From contig OY829662.1 in NCBI GenBank assembly GCA_963691815.1, forward strand, positions 12,466,241 to 12,530,240: a stretch of DNA of 64,000 nucleotides, in the 5' to 3' direction. This document shows positions 1-14,177 of this stretch, piece after piece. Made by a program: the position numbers and the translations under genes. The stretch's first letter is position 1. Each line of letters starts with the position of its first letter. The stretch is from Echiichthys vipera (lineage: Eukaryota > Chordata > Actinopteri > Perciformes > Trachinidae). The notes below the pieces were generated by a model. That model was not told the origin of the DNA and searched no databases. It saw only the letters and a program-made list of their open reading frames with translations.

Positions 1-471
1 GCTTGGGGCGGTGCAATAAATACATCCAAAACAACATTTTTTGACCACTAATATTGCTCAAAATAGCAAAATACACATAAAAGAAGCACCAGCAACGTAG
101 TTAGCAAACCCGAGTTAAAAAAGGGTGTTTTACAAGACTTCAAGCCGTAGCATGTTGGCAGGCAATCCATACATGTCAATTACTGAATGTCCTGGAGTTT
201 ATTTCAAGGAGGAAAGTATTGAACTGAACTCCAGAGCATTCGGTAATCGACTTGTTTGGGCTGCCTGTCAATATGGATGTAGCTGGCTGCTAAGGGTTGT
301 AGCATTGTAAAACAGTATTTTTTAATAAACTCTCGGTTCTCTACGTTGTTGGTGCTTCGTTTTATATGTGGGGCCACTTATCATGCTACTGCAGAGGTTT
401 GGTGCTTTTTTGAGCAATATTAGTGGTTAAAAAAAGGCAGTTTTTTGTGCATTCATCGCACCGCACCAAGC
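1..471. mobile_element. fold-back (long terminal inverted repeat) MITE, left end at or beyond window edge
   Basis: The left arm (about 1-100) is repeated in inverted orientation at about 341-471. GCTTGGGGCGGTGC at 1-14 pairs with GCACCGCACCAAGC at 458-471, GACCACTAATATTGCTCA (43-60) pairs with TGAGCAATATTAGTGGTT (411-428), and AGCACCAGCAACGTAG pairs with CTACGTTGTTGGTGCT (341-356). The arms total roughly 100-130 bp with mismatches and small indels. No protein frame lies between them. The superfamily is not assigned because any target duplication falls at the window edge. Confidence 0.75.
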
Positions 472-2324
472 TAATGACTGTTAGTGTCTCTGGGATTTCT
501 CTGTTAATAGTTCATCAATGGAAAAAACTGTCTTGATGGTTTATTTGATGTACAGTATATTCATGCCGAAAAAGAGCATGGGGTCCATTAACACCCGACT
601 TACGCTTTAAGTTAACTGGGTTAACTGGCAGCTATTCTAAGAGGCAATCACCTGGATATTGGAGACATAAAAACGCACCGCTCAGGAATGGAATCTGAGC
701 AAATGACCTTATGAAAAAACAAGCACACCAGCTTTCAACAGCTCCTTCTCACTACTCCAACAGGAACCCTACTATGCCACAGCAGAGCATAAAGCGATTA
801 AACAGGTATGTCAGCTATTGTGAAGTGATTTCATGTATGCGTGTCAGTGAGGAAGCCCACGAGTGTCTGCACAGCTGTGCATCTCTATGAATGTTAGTGA
901 GCTGTATGCAGCCACAGTCGCCTTATTGCCTTGTTTGTAGCAACAGGAGCTGCTGTCAGTCGCACAGTGACCCCACTATTTTGCAGGGGTGAGAGGTTAG
1001 AGGTCAATGAGGTGACACTGGGATTGTTGGGAGACGTGTGAGCAGACTGGCCCGGCTCCCCCATCACAACTCTGACATGAAAACAAAAAGCTGCGACCTC
1101 ATCCCCTGGGAGGTTTTTAAGATGCAAGTAAAGTTAATGATTTGGATTTTTACATCAATAGTAAGAAATAACTATAACTCATTAAGCGCATGAGGAGCTG
1201 AGAGAGACACTGAAGACATGCTGTCATTTTGCCACCTCGGTGAAAAGCAGACCACAAAGCAGAGTCACTGGTGCATTCCATTGCCACGGGATATGAATCA
1301 CAATGCTGACACTGTGGAGACACCCTGAAAGTCCTGGCAATGTGATGAAGAACAAGGAAGTTAAGGCCTGCAATTGAGGAAATTTCAGATTTTGTGGTAC
1401 CAGAGAGGTCACGGGCTAGTGGGTGATGCGGTGCGGTCCACAGCGCTTGAGATTTCACAGCAGCAGTGAATTCCTGGGCTCCGGCTTGTGAGATTTGTTT
1501 CATATGGTAAAACAAAGGCAGTTCTGGCTGCTCAAGGGCCACACACTCACACAATGGCACCTCTGTAAGTTCAGTGAGCAAGTTTGTTTTTGATCTCTCA
1601 TCACACAAAGTCACACTCGAAAATAGAAATAAGAAAAAATCTTCCTTGGACTATCTGGCGTCTACTTGCTCTGTTGTTGCTTTTGGTCTCGTTGTCAAGA
1701 GCTATTTTCAGAGAGGGAAGCTTCCATTCGGATCTCCACCCACTGAATGCATCTCTTGATCAGACAACTTCGAACAAAATGAGTAAAACTTTAATACTGG
1801 TGTAAGAATAGAAAATACTTCATGCCTGAAAAGGCTGAACAAAGCCAGACAGAGAAAAAACAATCTGTTACCCTCCCATGCTATTAGCAACAGAACAGGT
1901 CAAGGAGGCCGTGTTTTACAAAGTATCATTCAATGGTACTGTGACCTGCAGCACAAACAGGTGTTCAACAACATTACTTGACTCCGTCTGTGTCTGCCGC
2001 CAAAATTGTCGACCTTCTCTCCTTCAAGCCCCCATCTGTTACCTCCTTTATCCTCCAGGCTCTTTTTACCACGACGGTTTTACCTCTTTAGATGAACATG
2101 AAGACAACACACCAGGAATTAGCATAGCATAAATGCAGGGTTTTTCTTTCGACGTCACAAGTCGCCGGAAAACAGGTAAAGTAAACACCACCAAGCAGAA
2201 TGGAGGCCAGTGAAATGTAACGGTGGTTACTTACTTTTCCTTACTTTCTTACAAACTGCTTACAAAGCCCATGTGGAAAAATGTTCAGGCACTGCATGGA
2301 GGGAGATGGCCGCACCAGAGAAGG

Positions 2325-2480
2325 GAAAAAAGCACTTAAGTTAGCAGCTATAGCTAAAGGTTAAGGTTAGGTTTAATAGGCAGGGTTAGGGTCACATCTC
2401 ATTACTTATAAGGTTATTCAAATGGTTCAAGCTAGCATCTACCAAAAAGCGCAAGCCTCCGAAAAAAGCCAACATGGTGA
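2325..2480 (+). repeat. dispersed repeat with TTAGGGT-like tract, copy A
   Basis: ACTTAAGTTAGCAGCTATAG, GGTTAAGGTTAGGTTTAATA and CAGGGTTAGGGTCACATCTC recur inverted at 44965-45085. The homology is diverged, and element ends are not defined. Confidence 0.5.
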
Positions 2481-3135
2481 TCAAATGTTGTTTTTTTGAT
2501 CACAAAAGTGGAAGTGGATCTTTCTTTCAGTCTCACAAATCCCCATATACCAGCATGAAGCAATCAGTGCAGCGACCCCATTGTGTAGAAGTTCTGAGGT
2601 TAACCAGAAGACTTACGTGACTCCTCTGTACACTAGACCACGCAATGCCACCTTGTAGCACCAACCGCAGTGTAACACAGCAGTTCAGAAAGAGCATGCC
2701 ACCCGCACTTAAGCCTGGCACTCACAACCAGAGACTTGTGCCTCACCAGAGCCTGATGAGACCATTTGTTCTCAGTCTGGGAACGAGAGATGAAAAGAGA
2801 CAGAAGAACGGAAAGAAAGACGAGAATGTTGCTGCTGCTGCTGCCAGGATTTCAGGGATTTGATTTCTCATCTTTGTGTGTTATCGCAGGTCGGAGAACG
2901 ACATGAAGGGAGAAAAAAAGAGAAAAGAACAGAGCGGTGTTGACATGCCCACTGTTTGCTCTTCTATCTCTCTTCTCCATCAACTCTGCAGCAGGTCAAC
3001 AACAGAAGGAGAGCTTTGCACTGAACCAAGGCTGCTGCAAAATCTTCAAAACACACACACACATACACACGTCATAGACATGTACATCTCACAACACGTA
3101 CATGCAGAAGGATGACATTCCTCCCAGATGTTTTT

Positions 3136-3495
3136 TTAAAGGTCCCATTTTGTAAAAAAAAAAAAAAAAGTGTGATTTCCAAGGGGTTTTTGTTTATTAA
3201 AAAGCAGGTGCTATAGAAATAATGTGAAAGTATGAAGGTAAAAAGTACTGGTACAGTGCTGTTACGGTCATTCACCGGCTACAATGGTGCAGAGACACAG
3301 AGAGCGCAGTTGCAAAAGACCCGGAAACACTGACCAAACGGAGCGTTTCAGACAGAGGCTGAATTCAGGTATATTCAGACAGAAGGTAGGAGAAAAATAA
3401 TGTGTTTTTTGAACATTAAAGTAGGTAAACATGTTTGAGTGGAAACAAAAAACACAAGTATGAATGTGATAATGAGCATAATTTGGGAACCTTAA
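3136..3495 (+). mobile_element. TTAA-flanked MITE, copy 1 (about 360 bp)
   Basis: TTAA then AGGTCCCATTTTGT at the left; TTTGGGAACC then TTAA at the right. The interior carries family landmarks: AAAGCAGGTGCTATA, GGTCATTCACCGGCTACAATG, GAGACACAGAGAGCGCAG, and CAGACAGAAGGTAGGAGAAAAATAATGTG. The TTAA duplication suggests piggyBac-type mobilisation. Superfamily assignment is inference. Confidence 0.75.
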
Positions 3496-6400
3496 CTTGC
3501 CTGTTTACTGTCAATCAATCACTCATCATACCCTACAAACTTGGGGTAAAAATCCAGCAAAAGTAAACTGCCTGATTCCTGATCTGATTAAATGCGGCCG
3601 TCTTATTAAATTGCATACCTGAAATACAGTGCATGCCGGTCGCCTGTATCTCTACCGAATCTCCTTATTCTCTGCCTGCTGCCCTCTTTTCTTTATCAGC
3701 TTCTTTTCCCTCACTCTTTGGTTTCCTCTCCTCCACTTTCTCTCTCTCACGCTCTCTCACTTAACCTCTATCTCATCCTGCTCTCCTCTCTCCTTACATA
3801 TCATTACACATATACATAGGAGGCTCAGTGACAAGCACTGTCATAAAAAAGAGGCATTGTCCTAATTTGCTCAAAGATGAATGTCTCAAGCCTGTAATAT
3901 CATCAAATTATCCAATGCATTAACATTTCCTGTTGTAGTATTGGTTTCCCTGGTGTACATATACTATCATTCTCATTCTCTGACTCTCATATACACACGG
4001 ACCCTTCAGCATTCAATGTCTCGGATAAACTGGAAGCTGAAATGCACACTTGCGCCACTGGCATAAGAGCAACAAAAGGTCCACACAGGCCCTGTTGTCC
4101 TGAGACAGTAAGGTAGTTATCTGTGCCACAGTGGGAACATAAAGCAGTCAATAGATGAATGCTATCTTTATATCTACTGCACCAGAGGTGATTTGAAACA
4201 TTGCCACTGGACGTCATAGAGCCCCGCTCTGGAACACAGCCTTTGAAGCACTGACAGCGCAGACAGAATCAGGCCAGCTCTTTGATACCGGTTGTGGGGA
4301 AAGGAAAACTTGAGCGTTAAAAGGAAGCATTATTTAGTTACAGCTGCATTAAAAAAGTTGAACTTTAAGAATGACAGCGGGAATAAAACATACTAGAATT
4401 GGCCAGAAAGGCAGAAAGCGTTTTTTGACCCAGCTGGATCTGCTCGCTTCAAGAGGACAGAATAAGGTGATTAAGCTCTTTTCAGGTACGTAAACATGTG
4501 CTGCATATAATTATTTTGGTTGTGTATCATATTTTACATTTACATGTTGAGCTAATAGAGGTCAACTCTTTAAATAAACAGAATTACTGTATACCACACA
4601 AGCATAGTAATCCTAAATTGGAAACGTGTGGTGTTATTCTTTGTTGAATCAAAAGGCCTCAGCTACAATGAAGTCCCTTGTTGGACCTGTTTGGGCTTGA
4701 GGGAATTAAGCTATCTACCGAAAATTCTGTTTATTTTACTTCAACTTCCTGTTTTCCTATCACACATCATCTAAATGCTCTTTCTCACTTCCTGCCCGCA
4801 GGACTGCAGGTAAACGAAAACATTACGTCAGTGAGGAACTCGCATCTCGCCGCTTTGTGGCCCTGGAGGGATTTTTTTTCTTAGGAGAACCATAAACACA
4901 ATAGTTGGCAGTGGGAGAGAGAGTTAATTACTAAAGCTGATTCACTCGCTAATGACTGTTTCACTTCTGTGGGGTGTTTTTAATGGGATTCAGAAGTCAG
5001 GCTGAGCAACAGCACAATCTGTTTTTAATGGGTCTTTGAACGGGTAGAGTTGACGCTGTTGCGCACAGAGACAAAGCCACTGCTTTTACTTGTGGTACAG
5101 AGTGATCTCATTAGAGGCTTGGTAATAAAAGAATACTGGAGTGATTAGATCAGGCGGAACATAGAAGAAAAAACTAAATGACATTATCAACGGTCTCGCA
5201 CTACTTAGAGCACACCCCCGAGGCATTTCTTTCACCGCAATCACACTTAATCCCTGTTGTTATGTTATTCCAACATAAACTCTCACTGCACTTCTGATTC
5301 AGTCTTACGAAAGTGGGCAAAAGAAAATATTTTTGGTTGAGTTTGCACGTACAGTATATCACATATATAAAGCAGAAAGCATTTATAATGCTACACGGGC
5401 TGCAGCCTGAATATGAGCAGGAGAATTACTTTGGAAAGAAGTCTTGATGCTCTAAGTGAAACTACGTTTCACAGCAGCAAAACAGTATCAGAACAGTATG
5501 CTCAGTACTTCCCAAAGACATGCATTTTTGCTAAAATCTTATTATTTACAATACTTCCGCTACTCGTCTAAGAAGCTTGTGCAGGTGCGCTACTTATCTG
5601 TGCGGGTCCAGACAAGTAGGGCGCCTGTACAAGCGAGAGGCTGTAAGGTTTGAGTGAAAATGCATGTGTTCGGAAAGTACTGGGCACGCAACTGGACACT
5701 TGAATATTTCTGACCAAAGAGCAACTTCATTGATTCTATTTTACTGTTTGTTTTTTTCCACATCCGAGCACTCCTTTTCATGTTTTCAGTTTGTTCTTTC
5801 TGAACAATGTCACAGCACAACACTACTGCAGGGCAAGCTGCTAGAAAACTATAATAAACTACTCCTTAAATATAATTCACTGGGGTAAAATACATTACTT
5901 TACTTATTACTTAACAGTAAAACTAATGGGTTACATTGCTCATAACTTTGATTGTTTTTCCTCCTCTGTTTATTGCCTTTCCTTCCTTTGCCCATCCACA
6001 CACCTGAATCAGCCTTGTTAGTCCTCCCCAACTCCCAGAGTTTTCCCCAGCCAATCAGCTCCTTTCCTGTTCGCCTGCCTAATCACCTCATTCCCCTCAC
6101 CTGAGCTTCTCCTCCCATCTCTCCACCTGCCCTTCATCCCCTTGTCAAATTGTTTTGTATTAAAGTCCTGGTTTTCAGTGTGGTTTTTCTTTGCATCCTG
6201 TTACTGCCCGACACTGAATCAGTAGCTCAGTTTAAATGAATGAAGTTCCATCTGACATAATGCATTCAAAGTCTTAAGTGCCCTGCAGGTCTTAAAAAAA
6301 GAAGCTCAGTTGAGATAAAGTAGAGAGGTGATTAGCAGTGTAACAATAGGGAATGATGACGAAGCATTGTGTCTTTCACTGTGTGTGAGTGTCCACAGCT

Positions 6401-7096
6401 ACAATGAGAGAATGGCAGAGAAAAGGAGGCTCGAGTCCCAGGGCACTCACCCTGGAGTTATGGCCTCAGCCTCCTGCTGCACAGTCAGGGATTACTGAGC
6501 TCTTTAGAGACCACTTCCCTTCACAGCCCAGCAGACCCCCCGCTACTCAGCACTTGTTCACAGCATCAGACAACGTATTCTCTGTGAATTCACAAACATG
6601 CGCATATCTTCTCAAACATACTCGCTCATCAAAAAAAAAAAATATATACAGTATATAATTATGTTTTCCTGTTCAAACTGTCTAGTAATGTTCAAAACCC
6701 TTTCTCATTTCACGCTATAAGCTTCTGGGGATTTACAAACCCTTTTCATAACCATAAAAAGTAATTAAACTTTTCAGAACTTTTTCAGTTTCTATCACTA
6801 CTTTCACATCATTTCAAGTTCATCCAGTTTTTTCTGATAAGGTGCTGGTGCCTTGAAGTTATTAGCCATGCTAGAGGCAGGGATAACAATGACTATGTTT
6901 TACACGCACACACTATTCTGATTTTTTTGCTCTAATTTCAAAAAAGACAATATTCATACTAAGCTGTTTACATGGCTAAAGAAAGTTAATATTCCCATTT
7001 ACTTGAAGCCTAGCAAAATAGGATATTTTTTCTATCCAAAAACCTGTTGATATAAAAGTATTTCGCAATGTACAGAGCTGACCACAAGCTGTAAAC

Positions 7097-7310
7097 CAGG
7101 GGTGTCCAATTCTGGTCCTCGAGGGCCGCTGTCCTGCATGATTTAGGTTTCTCCCTGCTTTCACACACCTGATTCTAACGATTTTCAAACCTATCACAAG
7201 CTTCAGCTGTTTGATAACGAGCACGTGATTAGAATCAGGTGTGTTAGAGCAGGGAGAAACCTAAAACATGCAGCGCAGTGGCCCTCCAGGACCGCAATTG
7301 GGCACCCCTG
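7097..7310. mobile_element. hAT-type MITE (214 bp) with perfect 8-bp target site duplication
   Basis: The element starts CAGGGGTGTCCAATT and ends GGGCACCCCTG, with long inverted halves around a centre near 7200 (AGGTTTCTCCCTGCT inverted as AGCAGGGAGAAACCT; CACCTGATTCTAA inverted as TTAGAATCAGGTG). The 8-bp duplication CTGTAAAC flanks it at 7089-7096 and 7311-7318. CAGGGGTG termini and an 8-bp duplication are typical of hAT elements. There is no coding capacity, so it was mobilised in trans. Confidence 0.9.
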
Positions 7311-8729
7311 CTGTAAACATACCATAAACTGTTGCAAACTGCAGTAAAAAAAACAAAATTAGATACAACTTCTGAATGTACCATATACTTATACAAAGAA
7401 TGCAGATAATATTGGCATATCACACTTCGGAAAATACTCATATTCTGAAAAATAGTGGAATGTAAGTGTGCATGTGAACATAGTCAATGGTGGTTGGTTG
7501 GTCCACCACTTTGGAGACTAAAATGTATCAACAACTATTAGATGGGTTACCATGAAATGTTCGCAATGACTCTCGTGATCCCCTGACCTTTTCTTAAGCA
7601 CCATCATCAGATATAATTTTAATTTGTTCAGTATTTAATTTTTTATCACCAAATAGCTCCAAACTAATGACCCTCCAGTTATCTCCAGATGTACTTGTTC
7701 AGTGCTTATTAGCAAAGGCTTGTGATAGTGATCATGGTAAACATTACCTGGTGAAGCGTTTAACTCAAAGCATCGCTGCTCTTTAGTACAGCCTAGCATG
7801 GCTGTAGATACAACCACATTTACAGATGTTACAGCAGCACACACACTTCAGCACCACAGCGAAGACAGCACTGAGCCGCTACTGAACAATCTACAAAGAC
7901 TCTGATAGCTGTGTCTGCTGTCGTGTAGAGCATAAATAAGGAAGGGGGAGTGAAAGATGAATTCCTGGACACTGAGCACATGTTCTGTTTTGCCCTCCTT
8001 TTGCGTTAGTGGGTTGGAAGTGTCAGTCATTTACAGTATGTTTGAACGTATGCGCACGGCCGCCTCACGCAGTGGCCCACAATGATTTACACCTCCAGCT
8101 CTGCACGACAATGAGTATGTCATTTAAAATAGCAGGTGTTCACATGCTGCTTAGCTCATGGAAAGAGAGTTAAAGAGAAAGGGAGGGAGAGACAGAGGGG
8201 TGTGTGTGAGGGGAAGGAGAAGGGGGTATAACTGAACCTGAATTAAACTCATAAATGGTGCAGTCAAACTGGCATGCAGGTCGCTGAGTTTCCCAACCGC
8301 TGCTGGGCCTGTTTCTCATCACAATAACTTTGCCAGGCAACTTCCAGCAGTACTGGTAGCAGTTATCCTGTTGCTGTTATTAGCTTTGGTGAAAGTCATG
8401 TCAGAGATATTCAGGTCAGTCTAAAACCACTGAATATAAAGCATTGGGCTTAGTGGGGAACTGTGCAAGCATGTGTGTCCGCACACTCGGCAATGACATC
8501 ATCTTAGAGCAAAGAGAAATGTGAAAAACTGTGAGGCCGATGAAAATGTCAAAATCTAACTAAAATGGAAGATGTTTGTTCTTTAGTTTTCTCGAAAAGT
8601 TTATAAGATAGACTTCAGGCTTGATGGGTGTATTGCTGAGAACCCAAGGAAGGGTCGGGTGTGAGCTCTTGAGCTTATATTTATTAGTAGTGCGCTATGT
8701 ACACGTTGTGTAGTGTATTGCTAGGAAAC

Positions 8730-8985
8730 ACAGAGCCAACCGAACTGCAATTCCTCAAATGATCACTTGGGGCTGGCTCCAAAAGTGAGTCAATTCCCAT
8801 AGAGGCCCATGTTAAAATGCTCAACTTTACAAGAGAAATAAACATGTTTGGAGCCTCGTACAAAAAAATGGTTTTGGTCTCATTAGCTACACCCCCCTTC
8901 ATGAAAACTGTACAGGGGGTGATTTTTTTTTTTTTTCACGCATTTACACTATTTTAAGGCTTAAAGTATTGCATAACTACAGTAA
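8730..8985. repeat. probable dispersed fish repeat
   Basis: The stretch GAACTGCAATTCCTCAAATG ... GGCTGGCTCCAAAAGTGAGT ... CCCATGTTAAAATGCTCAAC ... ATGGTTTTGGTCTCATTAGC ... AACTGTACAGGGGGTGA resembles, from memory, a high-copy interspersed repeat seen in many teleost genomes. Only one copy is seen in this window, so the call rests on recall and not on internal repetition. The class is not assigned. Confidence 0.45.
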
Positions 8986-9232
8986 GGACAAGCTGCTGTC
9001 CTGCCTCAGCTCCATCTACGCTCTACCTCTTTGCCAATTTTTGGATACGCTGGCAGTTGGACAACGTCAGGCTATGTCCATATTTTTTTTACATATTTTT
9101 TTTCATTGCACCTTATTTGTCTTATGTTATGTTATTTAGTTGGTTATTGTGTTACTGTTGTTGCTGTTACATACCAGAAAACATTCAAAGTAGCATTAAG
9201 TTGTTGTATAAGACGAGCTTAACAATAGCAAC

Positions 9233-9379
<147 letters not shown>

Positions 9380-9689
9380 TTGCAGCTACACTTCTGTACC
9401 AGGTGCATCTGCCACCTGCCAGCCGGTGTGAACAGTGTGCGGCCTGTTCTGTGATGCTCTCATCATACCCCCATCAGACAGATAGGTGTGTGGCTTTTTC
9501 CTCAGTCTTTCCCACACTCTGAATGTAAACTACATGAACACACACACACACCGATGTCCAGAGTCCTGCATTTATGTAGCTCAAGTCATTTTTCATTTCA
9601 TCTGTGAGCACAAGAAAGTCTTTGTGTATGTGTGTGTGTGTGTCTGACCTGTCTATTGCCATTAGTGTTGCTTTAAAGATAAGATATCG

Positions 9690-9692
<3 letters not shown>

Positions 9693-9766
<74 letters not shown>
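9693..9766 (+). repeat. (TG)n microsatellite, about 37 units
   Basis: Uninterrupted TG run in intergenic DNA, about 310 bp from the previous array. Confidence 0.97.
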
Positions 9767-9768
<2 letters not shown>

Positions 9769-9931
9769 TTCTAAGTGGTGTAGTAAAGTTGTGAAACTAG
9801 GTGGTCTTTTCACACTGTTGAATTATGGGACATAGGACAGAACTATGCCCTCTGTATTTGGCTAACTTCAGAGAAAGTTCAACATCTTTCATCAAAAAAA
9901 TCAGTGACTTTGATGGTCTGCGTTGGATGCA

Positions 9932-10099
<168 letters not shown>

Positions 10100-10563
10100 A
10101 TAGTCAGCATCTTAAAGAGGCATCCTTTAGCTCGCCAGTCCTTCTTGCGTTGAAAATAATGAGGTAAAGAACATCTTGGGCATCATGATAAAGACTAGAT
10201 TCTCTGAGAGGAAAAAGAGAAAGAGGCAGGGTTCAGTCGAGTCCATTACTCCTCTGATGGTGGTTGGATCAAAGTAAACACTGATAATGGTTCCACCACA
10301 GTTAATAATACTGCTGCCCAAGAATGTTGGCTGGGCCGGCTACTCCCGACCTCACACGTATAATTGCACACACAAACATGCACGCAAACACACATACACA
10401 CTCCTCATTCCTCAATGGCAGTGACACATTCCAAGCTTTCTTCCTCTCTTCCCGCAAACCAAACACTGGTCACTCCTTCTTTCTAATTGTAGACTTTTGA
10501 TTTATTTGATGTGCAGAGGAAAACTGGCTTTCCTAGCTGCACTCCCATCGGAAAACATGCATG

Positions 10564-10706
<143 letters not shown>

Positions 10707-13700
10707 GAGGCAGTGACTCCATGCATCTCCCTTTGTAATTACAACACATACAAACTTCAGCTCCTATTAGAACCTGACTTATCTCCCTCCAGAGACCTCT
10801 ACACTCTCGGTAGTTCCTCTGCCACGCCCTCCTTGCCTCCCTGTTTCTTCCCTCCCTTCATTTAACAAGACCTGACAGAGACCCTGCAAGGCTTCCTCCA
10901 GTCACATAGTACAAGTTGAATACTAATGGATCAGTCAGCGAGGATTTCCAGCTTGCTTTCTTTCAACCTCCACAGACACTGGCACAGTCAATTAAAAGAG
11001 ATACAGGCGGATTTGACTGAGAGGAAGTGAAAACGAATTCCTACCCGTAAACCCTGTATGCACTGGGTTGAATGGATTAGCGCTGTTTGCTGTTTGTTTT
11101 TGCCAACTTGCGGTGAAGTTTGCCACATAGGAGAATGTGATTCCTTGTCTGTTGCGGAACTCAAAACTAAATCCTCTTCCACCCCAGCCCGATGGACTCT
11201 CCCCCACTCTGAATGTAGAAAGGCAGGGCTGTGCTTCTGCTTTAGCACTGATTCTGCAACAGTCTCTGAAAGACAAAGTTGTCTGAGGAACAAGAAGTGT
11301 AAAAAATGAGATTCAGTAAAAGAATATCATATGTGATGCAGAACCAGAGTGCTGGTGCTGAAGCGGAGAGAAGGGTCCTGTGTCAGAATGGAAACCTGCT
11401 GAAAGGCCGAGCAGGCTGCTGTCCATCTCAGGTTTATCAGTAGCATCAGTCTGCCCCGTGACCGGAGGGAACCAGAGCAAAACGATTAGGTTTCATAGCT
11501 GTCTTTTTTTTTGGGGGGGGGGGGCTACTCATGGCGGGACGGCTCCATCCTTGGTGGCGGCTGAGAGACCTGACAGGTGATGGGACTGTGACATGGCATT
11601 TTAACAAAGAGGGAGAAAGAGGGATGGAAATCGTCTCATATGTTTGTTACAGACGAGGACGATTGGAAACAGATCTTCAAACTTGGGATTAGTTTTCTAA
11701 GGAGAGAAGAACATCATAAAAAGAGAAGATAAGTGTTTACATGCTGTGTCATTTCTCCTGTGCTGCTAATAAATCATAACCTGTGTGAGATGAGATGAGA
11801 GAAAAGGTTCTGAGGGACTGCCACCCAGGGGTGAAACCAGAGACCAGAACTCAGAAGCACAGGCGACCCGCTTACCTACCCCTCTGCCAAACCCCACCAC
11901 CAACACCACCTCCTCCATCCTTCTCCTCAATCAACCTTCGCTGCCCTAATCCGATGTTTACATAAAACGCTGGGCAGTAATGATAGCCATGAGACCATGG
12001 ACCACCCCACGTCCCTGCTCACCCACCCCCCCACCACCACCACCACCATCTTCCACCGCTAACCCAAAGCTGTTTTCACAGGAGCCAAATACCTTAAATA
12101 CATAATTAGCGGGGTCATTTGTGCAAAGGGGGGCCCCAGCGAGGGCATGAGCGTGTCCGTGTGAGTTTGTGGGGGGCAGAGGGAGGATGAGGAGGGTAGC
12201 GGGGGCAGGATATGAAGACGTGAGAGAGAGAGGCGGACAAAGACGTGCATTCATGGCCGTGGCCCCGGACAAACTTAGCTGTCGCCGTCTTCAAAGGCGT
12301 CCTCTGCCTTTCCTCAAAACCCAGAGGCCACAGGTTGGGGCAGAGAGGAGAAACATAACAGGGCGACATGGAGAGGAAAGAGGAAAAGGAGAGCGAAGAG
12401 AGGGGTGTAAGTAATGAAGCAAAGGATACGATATCTGCAATCTGGGAAGGAAGTAGTCGAGGCTTATTCTGAGGGGGTTGAGGCTGTAAACTAACACCTT
12501 CTATCAGTTAGATCAAGTTTTATATCCAATAATGTAAAAACATTACAAAGTATATAATTGGAAAAGTGGAGTTTATTAACAGTAAACATGGAAATGGAGG
12601 AAGATCAAAGGTTTACAATGCATCCGTTATTTTGCACCACTGGCGACATCCCCCATACGACCCCTGAACCCTGAACTCTGACCCTGAGCATTGTGGGTAG
12701 TCAAATCACAGTTTGCCCTCCGCAAGAGCCCAGAATTCCAGTGGTCCATGTTTCACACCGGGAGACCTCCTTTTGTATTGTTCAACTGCGCACACACAGA
12801 GCCCATTCTGCGGCCCTCTTCACACCTTGTCTACCCTCTCGTCCCCCTCTGGCATTGTTTATGAAAGCACGTCCACTTAGTGCTGCCCTGTCTGCCCCCT
12901 CTTGCTGTGGTGCCGATTACCCACATCCTGAGTCCACTTCATTGCCTTTTTTTCTTCCTTTTTTTCCCCCCACTCTATACATCCCCTTGCACTCTCACTC
13001 CGCAGGGTATTCTCACCGCTCTCTCCTGTGCTCCATCCTTCTCCTCCTCCCCCTTTTCCCACTATGACATATTGCTCTCCTTTTTTCTGAATACACTCAC
13101 GCTATACTGACTCCTCAGCCCACACTTCAGCCCTCGCTCTGTCCGTCCTTATGAATGAAGCTGTGCATGTCAGATAAAAAAAACAATAAAATCAATCAAG
13201 CCTCTATACTCTTCCTTTTATCTTTAGTTTATTCACTTTATCCCCTGTTCCACTGTCTCGCAGAGCTGCTGTTTCTCTGATCCTTTCTCTCTTTCATGTC
13301 CTGCCTTTGTTCAAAGGAGGGAGACTTTCATGTCCCTGGGATTAGGGTGAGCTGCTCAGGGAAAAGTAATAAAGCCCCCAGCACCTACCGTCTGCTGCTG
13401 GTGGATCCTGGAGTAAAGCCCAGCTCCTACTCAACCTTCAAGCCTGTAAAAGCTCACATTTCCTGTACACACCACCCTCACATCAAGCTTCCGTCCTGCC
13501 TCCTGCGGCAGCACCAGCACATGTGCACTCCAGTCTTTTGAGCTCATATAATCTACTATATATATCTATTACATGTTTGCATATGATACAGTTATTTAAA
13601 TAAAACTTACTGGAAAGTTTGTCACTAATGAGGGAGCAGGTAAGATGTTTCTGATGCAGAGCAGTCCCTTTAACCTCTTGGTTTCTTTGTTTTCCTCTCT

Positions 13701-13733
13701 ACTATACTGTTTAGTTTATTATTGCTAATTCAC

Positions 13734-14177
13734 TTAAAGGTCCTACAATGCGAAAAAGTGAGTTTCCACGTCTTCTTTGATTACAAAGCAGGTTGAGGTG
13801 CTAAAGAATCAAAATGCTCAATCCACAGAAAAAAGCACACAGCCCATATTCAGAAACTGTGACTTTAAACAAGCCGTCAGGACTTCTGTACATTTGTGAC
13901 GTCACAACTATACTATATATAGGTAGAGTCATTCCCCGGCTGCAGTGACAGTACAGAGACACTGAGTACAGATGCAAAAGACTAGGAAACGCTGACCAAT
14001 CAAAGCTGAGCTTAAAGAGACAGGCACTCTAATGGAGCGTTTCAGACACAGGTATATTCAGACAGACATTATGAGAAAAATAATATGTTTTTTAAAACAT
14101 AAAAGCATGTAAACTTGTTCTATTAGGAACCCTAAATAAGTATGAACCTGAAAATGAGCATTATATGGGACCTTTAA
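13734..14177 (+). mobile_element. TTAA-flanked MITE, copy 2 (about 440 bp)
   Basis: TTAA-AGGTCCTACAATG at the left, ATATGGGACCT-TTAA at the right. The interior matches copies 1 and 4: ACAAAGCAGGTTGAGGTGCT, TTGTGACGTCACAACTATAC, GTCATTCCCCGGCTGCAGTG and GACCAATCAAAGCTG. It lies downstream of pdgfa. Confidence 0.85.

Noticed and set aside
5985..6175. Possible solo LTR or retroelement tail (C/T-rich, ends TTTGTATTAAAGTCCTGG)
   Set aside because: No TG...CA ends, target duplication or second copy could be shown.
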